Assembly: GCF_027620315.1 (NCBI RefSeq)
Contig: NZ_JAPNNL010000006.1
Span: 27,388 to 91,387 of the forward strand
DNA: 64,000 bases
Direction of reading: 5' to 3'
DNA from: Nonomuraea corallina
GTDB lineage: Bacteria; Actinomycetota; Actinomycetes; Streptosporangiales; Streptosporangiaceae
In this document: piece after piece, positions 51,233-59,919 of the stretch
How positions within the stretch are numbered: position 1 is the first letter of the stretch
How the letters are laid out: each line of letters opens with the position of its first letter
Notes under the pieces: generated by a model
Told to the model about the DNA's origin: nothing
Seen by the model: only the letters and a program-made list of their open reading frames with translations
Database searches by the model: none
Translations under genes and position numbers: made by a program

Positions 51233-52435
51233 ATGTCACCGCCTGCCCGGCGGCTCGTCCGCACGCTCTACGTCTACACGTTCCTCGACGAGCTCGTCCT
51301 GCTCTACCCGGTCTACGCGCTGCTGTTCACCCACACCGGGCTGTCCGTGGCCGAGACGTCCTCGCTCTTCGTCATCTGGTCACTCACCGGCATGGTGCTG
51401 GAGATCCCCTCCGGCGCGTGGGCCGACGCCGTGTCCCGGCGGCTGCTGCTGTTCGTCGGCCCGCTGCTCGCCGCCGTCGGCTTCGCGCTGTGGGTGATCT
51501 CCCCCTCCTACGGGATCTTCGCGCTGGGCTTCGTGCTCTGGGGCGCCCGTGACGCCCTGACCTCGGGCGCGATGGAGGCCCTGGTGTACGAGGAACTCGC
51601 CCGCACCGGCGAGACCTCACGCTACGCCCGGGTCATGGGCCGGGCCACGGCGGTCGGCGTGGTGGCGGCCGCCGCGGCCATGGCACTGGCGACCCCGGTC
51701 CTCGCCGCCGGCGGCTACCTCGGGGTGGGCGCGGCCAGCGTGCTCGCCTGCCTGCTCACCGCCGCCACCGCCCTGACTTTCCGCGAGCACCGCGACGCGG
51801 ACTCCCCTGACGGGGCGGACGCCGCGACGCCGGCCTACTGGCAGGTGCTGAAGGCCGGACTGGCGGAGGCGCGGGGGAACCGCCGGGTGCGCGACGGGCT
51901 GGTGCTCGTCGCCACCGTGACCGCCGTCTGGGGCGCGCTGGAGGAGTACGTGCCGTTCCTCGGCGTCGAGACCGGGCTGTCCGAGACGGCGATCCCGCTG
52001 GTGTACCTGCTGCTGTGGGCGGGCGTCACAGCCGGCGGGCTGCTGGCAGGGCGGGTGGGACGGCTGCGGCCGCGCGGGTTCGGCGCGCTGCTCGTGATCG
52101 CGGCCACCACCCTGGCCGGGGGCGCGCTCACCGGGCATCCCGCCGGGTTCGTGCTGATCGCGGCGTCTTTCGCGCTGTTCCAGTCGGCGGGCGTGGTGGC
52201 CGACGCCCGGTTGCAGGACAGCATCACCGGGCCCGGCCGCGCCACCGTCACCTCGGTGGCCGGGCTGGGCACCGGCCTGGTCACCGTGGCGGTCTTCGTG
52301 GTCTACGGGGCAGCCTCCGGTCTGGTCCCGCACGGGCTGATGTTCGCGCTGCTGAGCGTCCCGTACCTGCTCGTGGCCGGGTGGGCGATGACCGGGCGGC
52401 GGACCCGCCCGGTCCGCGAAGGGGCGGTCCGGTGA
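51233..52435 (+). CDS. MFS transporter
   Basis: This 400-residue protein has 12 predicted membrane helices and the family loop GAWADAVSRRLLL. It resembles actinomycete drug-efflux or unclassified MFS proteins. No regulator gene is adjacent. Substrate unknown. Confidence 0.9.
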   Translation: MSPPARRLVRTLYVYTFLDELVLLYPVYALLFTHTGLSVAETSSLFVIWSLTGMVLEIPSGAWADAVSRRLLLFVGPLLAAVGFALWVISPSYGIFALGFVLWGARDALTSGAMEALVYEELARTGETSRYARVMGRATAVGVVAAAAAMALATPVLAAGGYLGVGAASVLACLLTAATALTFREHRDADSPDGADAATPAYWQVLKAGLAEARGNRRVRDGLVLVATVTAVWGALEEYVPFLGVETGLSETAIPLVYLLLWAGVTAGGLLAGRVGRLRPRGFGALLVIAATTLAGGALTGHPAGFVLIAASFALFQSAGVVADARLQDSITGPGRATVTSVAGLGTGLVTVAVFVVYGAASGLVPHGLMFALLSVPYLLVAGWAMTGRRTRPVREGAVR

Positions 52436-52498
52436 GATCTCCGTCCCCCGGCCGCCTGACCTGCGTTCACCCCTTCCCCACGGGGGTATGGGCGGCCC

Positions 52499-54217
52499 AT
52501 GAGATATCACGTGCTCGCCTGCGACTACGACGACACCCTGGCCCGGCACGGCAAGGTCGCCGAGCACACGATCAGGATGCTGGAACGGGTCTCCCGCTCG
52601 GGCCGCAAGCTGCTGCTGGTGACCGGGCGGGAGCTCGACGACCTGCTGTCCGTCTTCCCGCACGCCGACCTGTTCGACGCGATCGTGGCCGAGAACGGCG
52701 GCCTGCTCTACGACCCCGGGCAGCGCACCAGGGAGCCGCTCGCGCAGGCGCCGCCGGCCGAGTTCGCCGAGCGGCTGCGCGGCCAGGGCGTCACCCCCCT
52801 CGGCACCGGGTCCGTGATCGTCGCCACCCGCGACCCGTACGACCCCCAGGTGCAGGAGGCGATCCGGGAGCTGGGCCTGGAGCTGCAGGTCATCAGGAAC
52901 AAGGGTGCGGTCATGGTGCTGCCGCCCGGCGTGAACAAGGCCAGCGGCCTGGCCGCCGCGCTGGACCGGCTGTCCGCGTCGCGCCACAACGTGGTGGCCA
53001 TCGGCGACGCCGAGAACGACCACGCCTTCCTCACCGCCGCCGAGTGCGGCTGCGCCGTCGCCAACGCCGTGCCGTCCCTGCTGGACCAGTGCGACCTGCC
53101 GCTGGACCGCGAGCACGGCGAGGGCGTGGCCGACCTGGCCGACCGGCTGTTGTCGGGCGAGCTCGACGAGGTGGAGATCCCGCGCCACCACGTCCTGCTC
53201 GGCGAAGGGCCGGACGGCGAGGTGCGGCTGCCCCCGTACGGGACCGGCCTGGTGGTGGCGGGGCCGTCGGGCAGCGGCAAGTCCACGGTCACCACGGCGC
53301 TGCTGGAGCGGCTCGTCGAGGCGCAGTACCAGTGCGTGATCATCGACCCGGAGGGCGACTACGCGGAGTTCCCCGGCGTCGCCGTGCTGGGCGAGCCGGA
53401 CCGGCCGCCGGTCGCGGAGGAGGTGCTGCGGCTGCTGGAGTCGCCGGACCAGAGCGCGGTGGTCAACATGATCGGGATGCCGCTGCGCGACCGGCCCGCG
53501 TTCTTCTCCGAGCTGATGCCCCGGCTGGTCGCGCTGCGGGCCCGGCTCGGCCACCCGCACTGCGTGGTCGTGGACGAGGCGCACCACCTGATGCCGGCCG
53601 AGCTGATGGAGGTGCCGGTCAAGGACGTCCGCGACCTCGGCTCGATGTTGATGATCACCGTGCACCCGGAGGCGCTCAGTCCCGCCGCGCTCAACCTGGT
53701 CCACGGCGTGATCGCGGTCGGCCCCGAGCCCGAGGAGACGCTGGGCGCCTTCGCCGCCGCGCTCGGCCGGGACGCCCCCGAGTTGGTGGGCGAGGCGGAG
53801 GGGGTGGCGCTCTGGCGCACCTCCGGCGACGCCGCCGAGCGCGTCCACCCGGCGCCGGGCCGCGCGCACCGCACCCGCCACCGCCGCAAGTACGCCGCCG
53901 GCACCATGTCCAAGGACAAGAGCTTCTACTTCACCGGCCCCGAGGACCGGCTCAAGCTGCGGGCCCGCAACCTGCACGTGTTCGTGGAGCTGGCCGAGGG
54001 CGTGGACGACGAGACCTGGGTCTTCCACCTGGGCCGGGGCGACTACTCGACCTGGATCGGCGAGAAGCTGGGCGACTCGGAGCTGGCCGGCGAGGTCGCG
54101 GAGGTGGAGCGGGAAGGCGGCGACGACAGCCTGCGTCAGGTGGTCGAGCTGATCGAGCGGCGCTACACGCTGCCCGCCGAGCCGACCAAGTACGACCCGG
54201 ACCACGACGACCGCTGA
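52499..54217 (+). CDS. HAD phosphatase fused to a HerA-like P-loop ATPase
   Basis: This 572-residue fusion has an N-terminal HAD domain (about 1-225: CDYDDTLARHGK, LLVTGRELDD, AIGDAENDHAFL) and a C-terminal ATPase domain with Walker A GPSGSGKST near residue 255, IIDPEGDYAEFPG, VVDEAHHLMP and a DNA-translocase-like C terminus. Such HerA/DUF87-type ATPases move on DNA or act in repair and defence. The link to a sugar-phosphatase-like HAD is unusual. ATG 52499 is the first start. No partner nuclease is visible. Confidence 0.85.
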   Translation: MRYHVLACDYDDTLARHGKVAEHTIRMLERVSRSGRKLLLVTGRELDDLLSVFPHADLFDAIVAENGGLLYDPGQRTREPLAQAPPAEFAERLRGQGVTPLGTGSVIVATRDPYDPQVQEAIRELGLELQVIRNKGAVMVLPPGVNKASGLAAALDRLSASRHNVVAIGDAENDHAFLTAAECGCAVANAVPSLLDQCDLPLDREHGEGVADLADRLLSGELDEVEIPRHHVLLGEGPDGEVRLPPYGTGLVVAGPSGSGKSTVTTALLERLVEAQYQCVIIDPEGDYAEFPGVAVLGEPDRPPVAEEVLRLLESPDQSAVVNMIGMPLRDRPAFFSELMPRLVALRARLGHPHCVVVDEAHHLMPAELMEVPVKDVRDLGSMLMITVHPEALSPAALNLVHGVIAVGPEPEETLGAFAAALGRDAPELVGEAEGVALWRTSGDAAERVHPAPGRAHRTRHRRKYAAGTMSKDKSFYFTGPEDRLKLRARNLHVFVELAEGVDDETWVFHLGRGDYSTWIGEKLGDSELAGEVAEVEREGGDDSLRQVVELIERRYTLPAEPTKYDPDHDDR

Positions 54218-54310
54218 CCGGACGCCACACTCCGCCGCTTTCCGGGAACCACGGCAGCCGGAAGATCGTTTTCGGTACGGTCACCGGCCGTCAGGAAACG
54301 GAGAGTTGCA

Positions 54311-55267
54311 GTGGTGTTCAAAAGGATGCTGGGCGCGTTCGGCGTCGGAGCCCCCTCGGTCGACACGGTTCTCAGCACCCCCCGGGTGCGCCCGGGGGGC
54401 ACGATGGCGGGTGAGGTCCGGCTCAAGGGCGGCGACTTCGACGCCTCCATCGAGCACGTGACGCTGGCGCTGGTCGCCCGCGCCGAGGCGGAGGCGGGCG
54501 ACAGCGAGGTCACCGGGGTGGCGGAGCTGCGCCGGTTCCAGGTCTCGGGCCCGTTCACGCTGGCCAAGGGGGAGGAGCGGACGATCCCGTTCCAGACCGA
54601 GGTGCCGTGGGAGGCGCCGATCAGCGAGGTGCGGGGGCAGCCGCTGACCGGGATGGCGCTGGGCGTGCGCACCGAGCTGGCCATCGCCAAGGCGGTCGAC
54701 AAGGGCGACCTCGACCCCATCGTGGTCGAGCCGCTGCCGTCGCAGCAGCGCGTCATGGAGGCGTTCCTGCAGCTGGGCTTCGCCTTCAAGTCGGCCGACC
54801 TGGAGATGGGCCAGATCTACGGCGTGCGCCAGGAGCTGCCGTGTTACCAGGAGATCGAGTTCTACGGCCCGCCCGGTCAGATCGCCGAGGCGGAGCTGAC
54901 GTTCGTGGCCGGGCCTGACGGGATGGACATCGTCATCGAGGCCGACCGGCGCTCCGGCCACTACGGCTCCGACGCCATCGGCCGCTTCCGGGTGGCCCAC
55001 GACGAGGCGCTGCGCATGGACTGGGCGGCCGAGATCGGCGCCTGGCTGAACGGCCTCTCGCAGTACCAAAGCTTCGGCCACCAGGGCTTCGGCCACCAGG
55101 GGTACGGGCACCCGGGCCACCACCACGGGGACGACCATCACCACCACCGCGGAGGCGGTGGCATGGGCGGGATGATCGCGGCCGGCGCCATGGGCGTGGC
55201 CGGCGGGATGGTCGCCGCCGAGCTGATCGACGAGGCGTTCGAGGGCGAGGAGGAAGAGGAGGAGTGA
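54311..55267 (+). CDS. Spo0M-family sporulation control protein
   Basis: This 318-residue protein has an arrestin-like beta-sandwich N-terminal part (FKRMLGAFGVGAPSVDTVL, GGTMAGEVRLKGGDFD) and the Spo0M pattern. The tail is rich in His and Gly (residues about 255-285, GHQGFGHQGYGHPGHHH), then a Gly-rich and acidic end (EGEEEEEE). Spo0M affects sporulation or cell morphology in Bacillus; the role in actinomycetes is unclear. The start is GTG 54311. Confidence 0.88.
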   Translation: MVFKRMLGAFGVGAPSVDTVLSTPRVRPGGTMAGEVRLKGGDFDASIEHVTLALVARAEAEAGDSEVTGVAELRRFQVSGPFTLAKGEERTIPFQTEVPWEAPISEVRGQPLTGMALGVRTELAIAKAVDKGDLDPIVVEPLPSQQRVMEAFLQLGFAFKSADLEMGQIYGVRQELPCYQEIEFYGPPGQIAEAELTFVAGPDGMDIVIEADRRSGHYGSDAIGRFRVAHDEALRMDWAAEIGAWLNGLSQYQSFGHQGFGHQGYGHPGHHHGDDHHHHRGGGGMGGMIAAGAMGVAGGMVAAELIDEAFEGEEEEEE

Positions 55268-55279
55268 CCCCGCGCCGGG

Positions 55280-56443
55280 TCAGCGGGAGCTGACCCGGTC
55301 GCCGCTCAGCAGCTCGGCGAAGAGGTCCTCCCACATGGGCATGACCACGTCCGGGGCGTAGCCCTGGGCGGCGGCGGCCGCGGCGGCGCCCATCTCGATG
55401 CGCCGCCCGCGGTCCCGCACGACCTTCTTGAGCGCGGCGGCCAGGGCGTCGACGTCACGCGGCGGCACGAGGAGCCCGTCGACGCCGTCGGTGAGCACGT
55501 CGCGCGGGCCGGTGGGGCAGTCGTAGGCGACGACGGCCAGGGCGTGCGTCATCGCCTCGATCATGACCATGGGCAGGCCCTCGAAGCGCGAGCTGAGCGC
55601 GTAGACGGAGGCCGCCGCGAGCTCGTCGTCCAGCCGCTCGGTGCGGCCCATCAGGGCGACGTGGCCGCCCAGGCCCAGCTCGTCGATCTGGGCCCGGAGA
55701 CGGGCCTCGCGCGGGCCGTCGCCGAAGATGCGCAGGCTCCACTCGGGGTGTTCGGCCACCACCTGGGCGAACGCCTGGATGAGCAGGTCGAATCCCTTCT
55801 GCGGCACCAGCCGGCCGGCCGCCACCACGACCGGGTTGCGCTGCGCGGAGCGCTCCTGGTCGACCTTGTGGACCGCGTTCGGGATCTGCACGATCCGGGT
55901 GCCGGGCAGGATCTCCTGGTATTCGAGCTGGTTCGTCCTGGTCAGCACCGCCACGGCGTCGAACCGGCCGTAGTGGCGGACGATCTCACTGCGGATCGTC
56001 TCGGGGTAGGCGGTCAGGTTCATGTGCTCCTGCGCCACCTTGACCACGCCCTTGGCCGCGCGTCTGGCGGCGATCAGGTTGAGCGCCGGACGGGTGGTGA
56101 CCAGGACCCCGTCCGGCAGCGAGGCGACGTAGTCCATGACGGCCTTCTCCACCCGCTCGGTGAAGTACTCGGCCGCGAACTCGCCGCGGGGCACCATCTT
56201 GCCGCGAACCCTGCGCCACACCTTGCGCGCCGGCGAGTCCGGCAGGCGGCCCTCGCGCTGGTCCACCAGGGCGCTGATCCGGACGTCCTGGTGGAGGGCG
56301 AACCGGGGCTTGTCCCGGCGGCGGACCACGCTGACGATCTCGACGTCGTGACCGGCCCTCGCCATGGCGTTGGCCTGGTTGACGACGGTGCGGATGGTGC
56401 CGCCCATGCCGTAGGCGTGGAGCATCAGGTAGCGGATCCTCAT
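55280..56443 (-). CDS. Glycosyltransferase family 4
   Basis: This 387-residue protein is a GT-B retaining transferase with MGGTIRTVVNQANAM near the N terminus, AAGRLVPQKGFDLLIQAF, and the Ex7E motif RFEGLPMVMIEAM. It would add a sugar to an acceptor, probably on the cell surface. ATG 56443 overlaps the stop of the upstream sulfotransferase gene, so the two act together, for example to make a sulfated glycolipid or glycan (inference). Confidence 0.9.
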   Translation of the reverse strand: MRIRYLMLHAYGMGGTIRTVVNQANAMARAGHDVEIVSVVRRRDKPRFALHQDVRISALVDQREGRLPDSPARKVWRRVRGKMVPRGEFAAEYFTERVEKAVMDYVASLPDGVLVTTRPALNLIAARRAAKGVVKVAQEHMNLTAYPETIRSEIVRHYGRFDAVAVLTRTNQLEYQEILPGTRIVQIPNAVHKVDQERSAQRNPVVVAAGRLVPQKGFDLLIQAFAQVVAEHPEWSLRIFGDGPREARLRAQIDELGLGGHVALMGRTERLDDELAAASVYALSSRFEGLPMVMIEAMTHALAVVAYDCPTGPRDVLTDGVDGLLVPPRDVDALAAALKKVVRDRGRRIEMGAAAAAAAQGYAPDVVMPMWEDLFAELLSGDRVSSR

Positions 56444-57324
56444 GCCAGGTAGCCCCAGGTGCGGCACATCGGCTTCAGCGAGTCGAGGATCGTGTCGGGG
56501 TCGGGCAGCTCCCTGCCGGGCTGCACGGTGCCCGAGCGGATCTTGTCCCGCCAGTCGCCCAGGCCCTTCTGGATGACCGCCTGCTCGCCGTACGAGAGCA
56601 TCCCCGGCTCCCATTCCAGGCCGAGGAACGCGCAGATCTCGCGGGTCACCCGCTCCGGCTCGGCGCTGAGGTCCTCGTAGCGGACCGTCAGGCCGGGCAG
56701 CGCCGCCTTCGCCCGCTCGACCGCCTTCATGTAGCGCAGGGCGTCGGTGGCGGCCGCCTCCCGGTCGCGTTTGTCGGGGCTGGCCTCGTACCAGGAGGCG
56801 GCGATCGAGGCCGGGTGGCGCAGGAGGAAGATGTAGCGCGCGTCCGGCCAGCAGGCCGCGATCCGGTCGTAGGCGAACGCGTTCGCCGGGGTCTTGTCCA
56901 CGATGAACCGTTTGCCGCTGCGCACCAGCTCCCGGTGGAGCACGCGGTCCCAGAGCAGATGCTCCAGGTCGGCCTGGTTGTGGCCGAGCGCTTCCATTGC
57001 CTTCGCGGCCAGGGTCGTGCCGAACTCCACTCTGAGGCGCCGCACGTGGAGCTCGTGCGGGGCGTGCAGGTCCGAATGGGCGTTCATGAGGGAACGCAGC
57101 AGGGTGGAACCGGACCGCACCGGGGAGATGATGAAGATCGGCGCGGTCAGCAGCCGGTCGGCCTTCGGGTCGGCCGGCGGCCTGATCTCGGCCTCGGTCT
57201 GCTTGACCTTCGAGGGCGCGGTCTTGACCGGCGCCGCCGTCGAAATCCCCTGGTTCCCTACTCGATTGACCTGGAATCCGGTGAACCTGACCAGCGCTTT
57301 GTTGATTTTACGCTGCCAGCTCAT
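56440..57324 (-). CDS. Sulfotransferase
   Basis: This 294-residue protein has a 5'-phosphosulfate loop (IIFISPVRSGSTLL-like, SPVRSGSTLLRSL near residue 70), a 3'-phosphate-binding region (FLLRHPASIAASW) and no signal. It transfers sulfate from PAPS to an acceptor. ATG 57324 gives MSWQRKINKALV; a longer in-frame start has no support. Operon with the GT4 gene. Confidence 0.88.
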   Translation of the reverse strand: MSWQRKINKALVRFTGFQVNRVGNQGISTAAPVKTAPSKVKQTEAEIRPPADPKADRLLTAPIFIISPVRSGSTLLRSLMNAHSDLHAPHELHVRRLRVEFGTTLAAKAMEALGHNQADLEHLLWDRVLHRELVRSGKRFIVDKTPANAFAYDRIAACWPDARYIFLLRHPASIAASWYEASPDKRDREAAATDALRYMKAVERAKAALPGLTVRYEDLSAEPERVTREICAFLGLEWEPGMLSYGEQAVIQKGLGDWRDKIRSGTVQPGRELPDPDTILDSLKPMCRTWGYLA

Positions 57325-57506
57325 GCCGATGCAGACTACCCACCCTTCCTGGCAGTTCCCTGGCAATCTCGGGACATCGCGGGGTGAAGACTTGCGTCGG
57401 GGACCCGTGGCCGGGGATGTTTTGGTATTTCGGACGGGATATTCTCGGGCGCTGTACGGTTACGCGGGTCCGCCGGGAAACCTCTTCGGGGAAGCCTGAC
57501 ATCCAC

Positions 57507-58865
57507 ATGAGACGTGTCCGGGCCGCCTCTGTCCTGTTCGGCGGCTATCAGCACCCCACCCAGATGATCGCGGTGGGTTTCGGCCTCGCCATACTCGTCG
57601 GCACCCTGCTGCTGTCCCTGCCCGCCGCCACCGCCCAGGGGCAGACCACCACCTGGCTGACGGCGCTGTGGACCGCGACCGCGTCCGTCTCGCTGACCGG
57701 CCTGATCATCGTCGACACCCCGACGCACTGGTCGGTCTTCGGCGAGTTGATCATCATCGGGCTGGTGCAGATCGGCGGCCTCGGGATCATGACCCTGGCC
57801 ACGGTCTTCACCGTGCTGGTCTCCGGCAGACTGGGCCTGCGCGCCCGGCTGTTCGCCCAGGCCGAGACCAAGACGCCGACCATGGCCGACATGCGCAAGG
57901 TCGTCCGCAAGGTCGTGCTGTTCAGCCTGGTGTGCGAGGCCGTCGCCGCCGTCGTGTTCACCGGGCGGTTCATGATCGGGTACGGGGAGAGCTTCGGCCG
58001 CGCCCTCTACCTCGGCGTCTTCCACGGCATCTCGGCCTTCAACAACTCCGGCTTCACGCTCTGGTCGGACAACATCATGGGGTACGTCGGCGACCCGTGG
58101 ATCTGCCTGACGATCTCGGCGGCGGTCATCGTGGGCGGGCTGGGCTTCCCCGTGGTGTTCGAGCTGCTGCGCTCCTGGCGGCATCCGGGCAGGTGGAGCG
58201 TGCTGACCAGGATCACCGTGTACGCCACCCTGATCCTGCTGGTCCTGGGCACCCTGGTCTACCTGGCCACCGAATGGCACAACCCCGGCACGCTCGGCCG
58301 GCTGGACGAGCCCACCAGGGTGCTGGCCGCGTTCTTCCTGTCGGCCGTGGTCCGCACGGCCGGGTTCAACAGCGTCGACACCGGCGCGCTGCACCCGTCG
58401 AGCTGGCTGGTGTCGGACGTCATGATGTTCATCGGCGGCGGCAGCGCCGGCACCGCGGGCGGCATCAAGGTGACCACCCTCGGCCTGCTGGTCTTCGTCA
58501 TCTGGTCCGAGCTGCGCGGCGAGCCCAGGGTGAACGTCGGCCACCGCCAGGTCCCCGACACCGCCCAGCGCCAGGCCGTGGTGGTGACCATGATGAGCGC
58601 CGCGCTGGTGGCCTTCTGCACCTACGTGCTGCTGGTGCTCACCCCGTACACCCTCGACCGGGTGCTGTTCGAGGTGATCGCCGCGTTCAGCACGGCGGGG
58701 CTCACGACCGGGATCACGAATGACATCCCGCCCGCCGGGCAGCTGCTGCTGATCGTGCTGATGTTCGTGGGCCGGATCGGTCCGCTCACCATAGGCTCCG
58801 CGCTGGCGCTCAAGGAACGGGCCCGGCGCTACGAACTACCCGAGGAGCGGATGATCGTTGGTTGA
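57507..58865 (+). CDS. TrkH-type potassium transporter subunit
   Basis: This 452-residue membrane protein has about ten helices and four P-loop-like segments (TASVSLTGLIIVDT, ISAFNNSGFTLWSD, VRTAGFNSVDTGA, FSTAGLTTGITND), as in KtrB/TrkH channels. The TrkA-like gene starts 7 bp before its stop. Together they form a regulated potassium uptake system. ATG 57507 lies after GGGGAAGCC. Confidence 0.9.
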   Translation: MRRVRAASVLFGGYQHPTQMIAVGFGLAILVGTLLLSLPAATAQGQTTTWLTALWTATASVSLTGLIIVDTPTHWSVFGELIIIGLVQIGGLGIMTLATVFTVLVSGRLGLRARLFAQAETKTPTMADMRKVVRKVVLFSLVCEAVAAVVFTGRFMIGYGESFGRALYLGVFHGISAFNNSGFTLWSDNIMGYVGDPWICLTISAAVIVGGLGFPVVFELLRSWRHPGRWSVLTRITVYATLILLVLGTLVYLATEWHNPGTLGRLDEPTRVLAAFFLSAVVRTAGFNSVDTGALHPSSWLVSDVMMFIGGGSAGTAGGIKVTTLGLLVFVIWSELRGEPRVNVGHRQVPDTAQRQAVVVTMMSAALVAFCTYVLLVLTPYTLDRVLFEVIAAFSTAGLTTGITNDIPPAGQLLLIVLMFVGRIGPLTIGSALALKERARRYELPEERMIVG

Positions 58866-59517
58866 CCGAAGCAACGACCCTGTGGTGGTGATCGGCCTCG
58901 GCCGGTTCGGCTCCGCCCTCGCCCTCGAACTGACCAGGCGCGGCACGGAGGTGCTGGCCATCGACAACCGACCCAAGATCGTCCAGGGGCTGTCGGGGCA
59001 CATCACCCACCTGGCCACCGCCGACGCCACCGACCTGGAGACGCTGCAACAGCTCGGCGTGCCCGACTTCTACCGCGCCGTGGTCGCGATCGGCGACCTG
59101 GAGGCGAGCATCCTGAGCGCGTCCCTCCTGGTCGAGCTGGAGATCGACGACATCTGGGCCAAGGCCGTCAGCCAGCAGCACCGCCGCATCCTCAGCCGGG
59201 TCGGCGTACACCACGTGGTGCTGCCCGAGCACGACATGGGCGAGCGGGTGGCCCACCTGGTCAGCGGCCGGATGCTCGACTACATGGAGGTGGACGAGAA
59301 CTTCGCGCTGATCAAGACCCGGCCGCCGAAGGAGTACGTGGGCGTCCCGCTGGGCGCGTCGAACCTGCGGCGCAAGTACGGCGTCACGATCGTCGCGGTG
59401 AAGAGGGAAGGCGAGGAGTTCACGTACGCGACCGCCGAGACGGAGCTGTCGTACGGCGACATCATCCTCGTCTCCGGCCGCAGCGACCAGATCGAGCGCT
59501 TCTCCGAGCTGGACTGA
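58858..59517 (+). CDS. TrkA/KtrA-type potassium uptake regulator
   Basis: This 219-residue protein has an RCK N-domain (VVVIGLGRFGSALALEL, NAD-binding) and a C-terminal TrkA_C domain (TVAVKREGEEF-like). It gates the TrkH partner in response to nucleotides. TTG 58858 overlaps the TrkH stop; a later start is not better. Confidence 0.9.
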   Translation: MVDRSNDPVVVIGLGRFGSALALELTRRGTEVLAIDNRPKIVQGLSGHITHLATADATDLETLQQLGVPDFYRAVVAIGDLEASILSASLLVELEIDDIWAKAVSQQHRRILSRVGVHHVVLPEHDMGERVAHLVSGRMLDYMEVDENFALIKTRPPKEYVGVPLGASNLRRKYGVTIVAVKREGEEFTYATAETELSYGDIILVSGRSDQIERFSELD

Positions 59518-59535
59518 CCTTCGAGGACTCATCAC

Positions 59536-59569
59536 GGCGGCCCGCCGGGGCGAACCCCGGCGGGCCGCC
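59536..59569 (+). terminator. Strong hairpin after the trk genes
   Basis: GGCGGCCCGCCGGGG and its perfect complement form a 15-bp stem with a CGAA loop, 19 bp after the TrkA stop. Likely bidirectional terminator for the small minus-strand ORF as well. Confidence 0.9.
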
Positions 59570-59579
59570 GATCGGCCCG

Positions 59580-59810
59580 TCAGCCGCGGACGACGGACGG
59601 CCGGTCGTCGGTCCACCCGGCCTTGAACGTGATGGTGCCGCTCCCCACCACGCGCTTGCCGTCCGGCGTCGTCCGGGAGTGGGTGACCGTGCGATCCTGC
59701 AGCGCATACCGGTCGTCCGCGGGCCCCACCTGGTGAGGGTGGCCCGCGGTCCTCACCCGCTCGATCTGTCGCTCAACCCCCTCTCCACCGATGTGCTCGT
59801 CCGCCTTCAC
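59580..59810 (-). CDS. Small hypothetical protein (doubtful)
   Basis: A 76-codon frame whose second half reads like a beta hairpin (VTHSRTTPDGKRVVGSG, TITFKAGWTDDRP). No ribosome site and no known family. It may be a real small protein or the remnant of a larger beta-barrel protein. Confidence 0.35.
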   Translation of the reverse strand: MKADEHIGGEGVERQIERVRTAGHPHQVGPADDRYALQDRTVTHSRTTPDGKRVVGSGTITFKAGWTDDRPSVVRG

Positions 59811-59838
59811 GGCGCCGGGAGCGTGTCCTGATCAGCGA

Positions 59839-59867
59839 AATGGCAAAAGGAAGGATTTTTCGCCATT
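59839..59867. repeat. Inverted repeat AATGGC(N17)GCCATT in the PBP leader
   Basis: Arms of 6 bp with adjacent A and T runs, 53 bp before the PBP start. It could be an operator or an mRNA stem; no regulator is indicated. Confidence 0.3.
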
Positions 59868-59919
59868 ACCGTGGCTATAGGGTTTTGGCAAGGGTGGCGA
59901 ATCGGGGAGGTTCTCTCAC

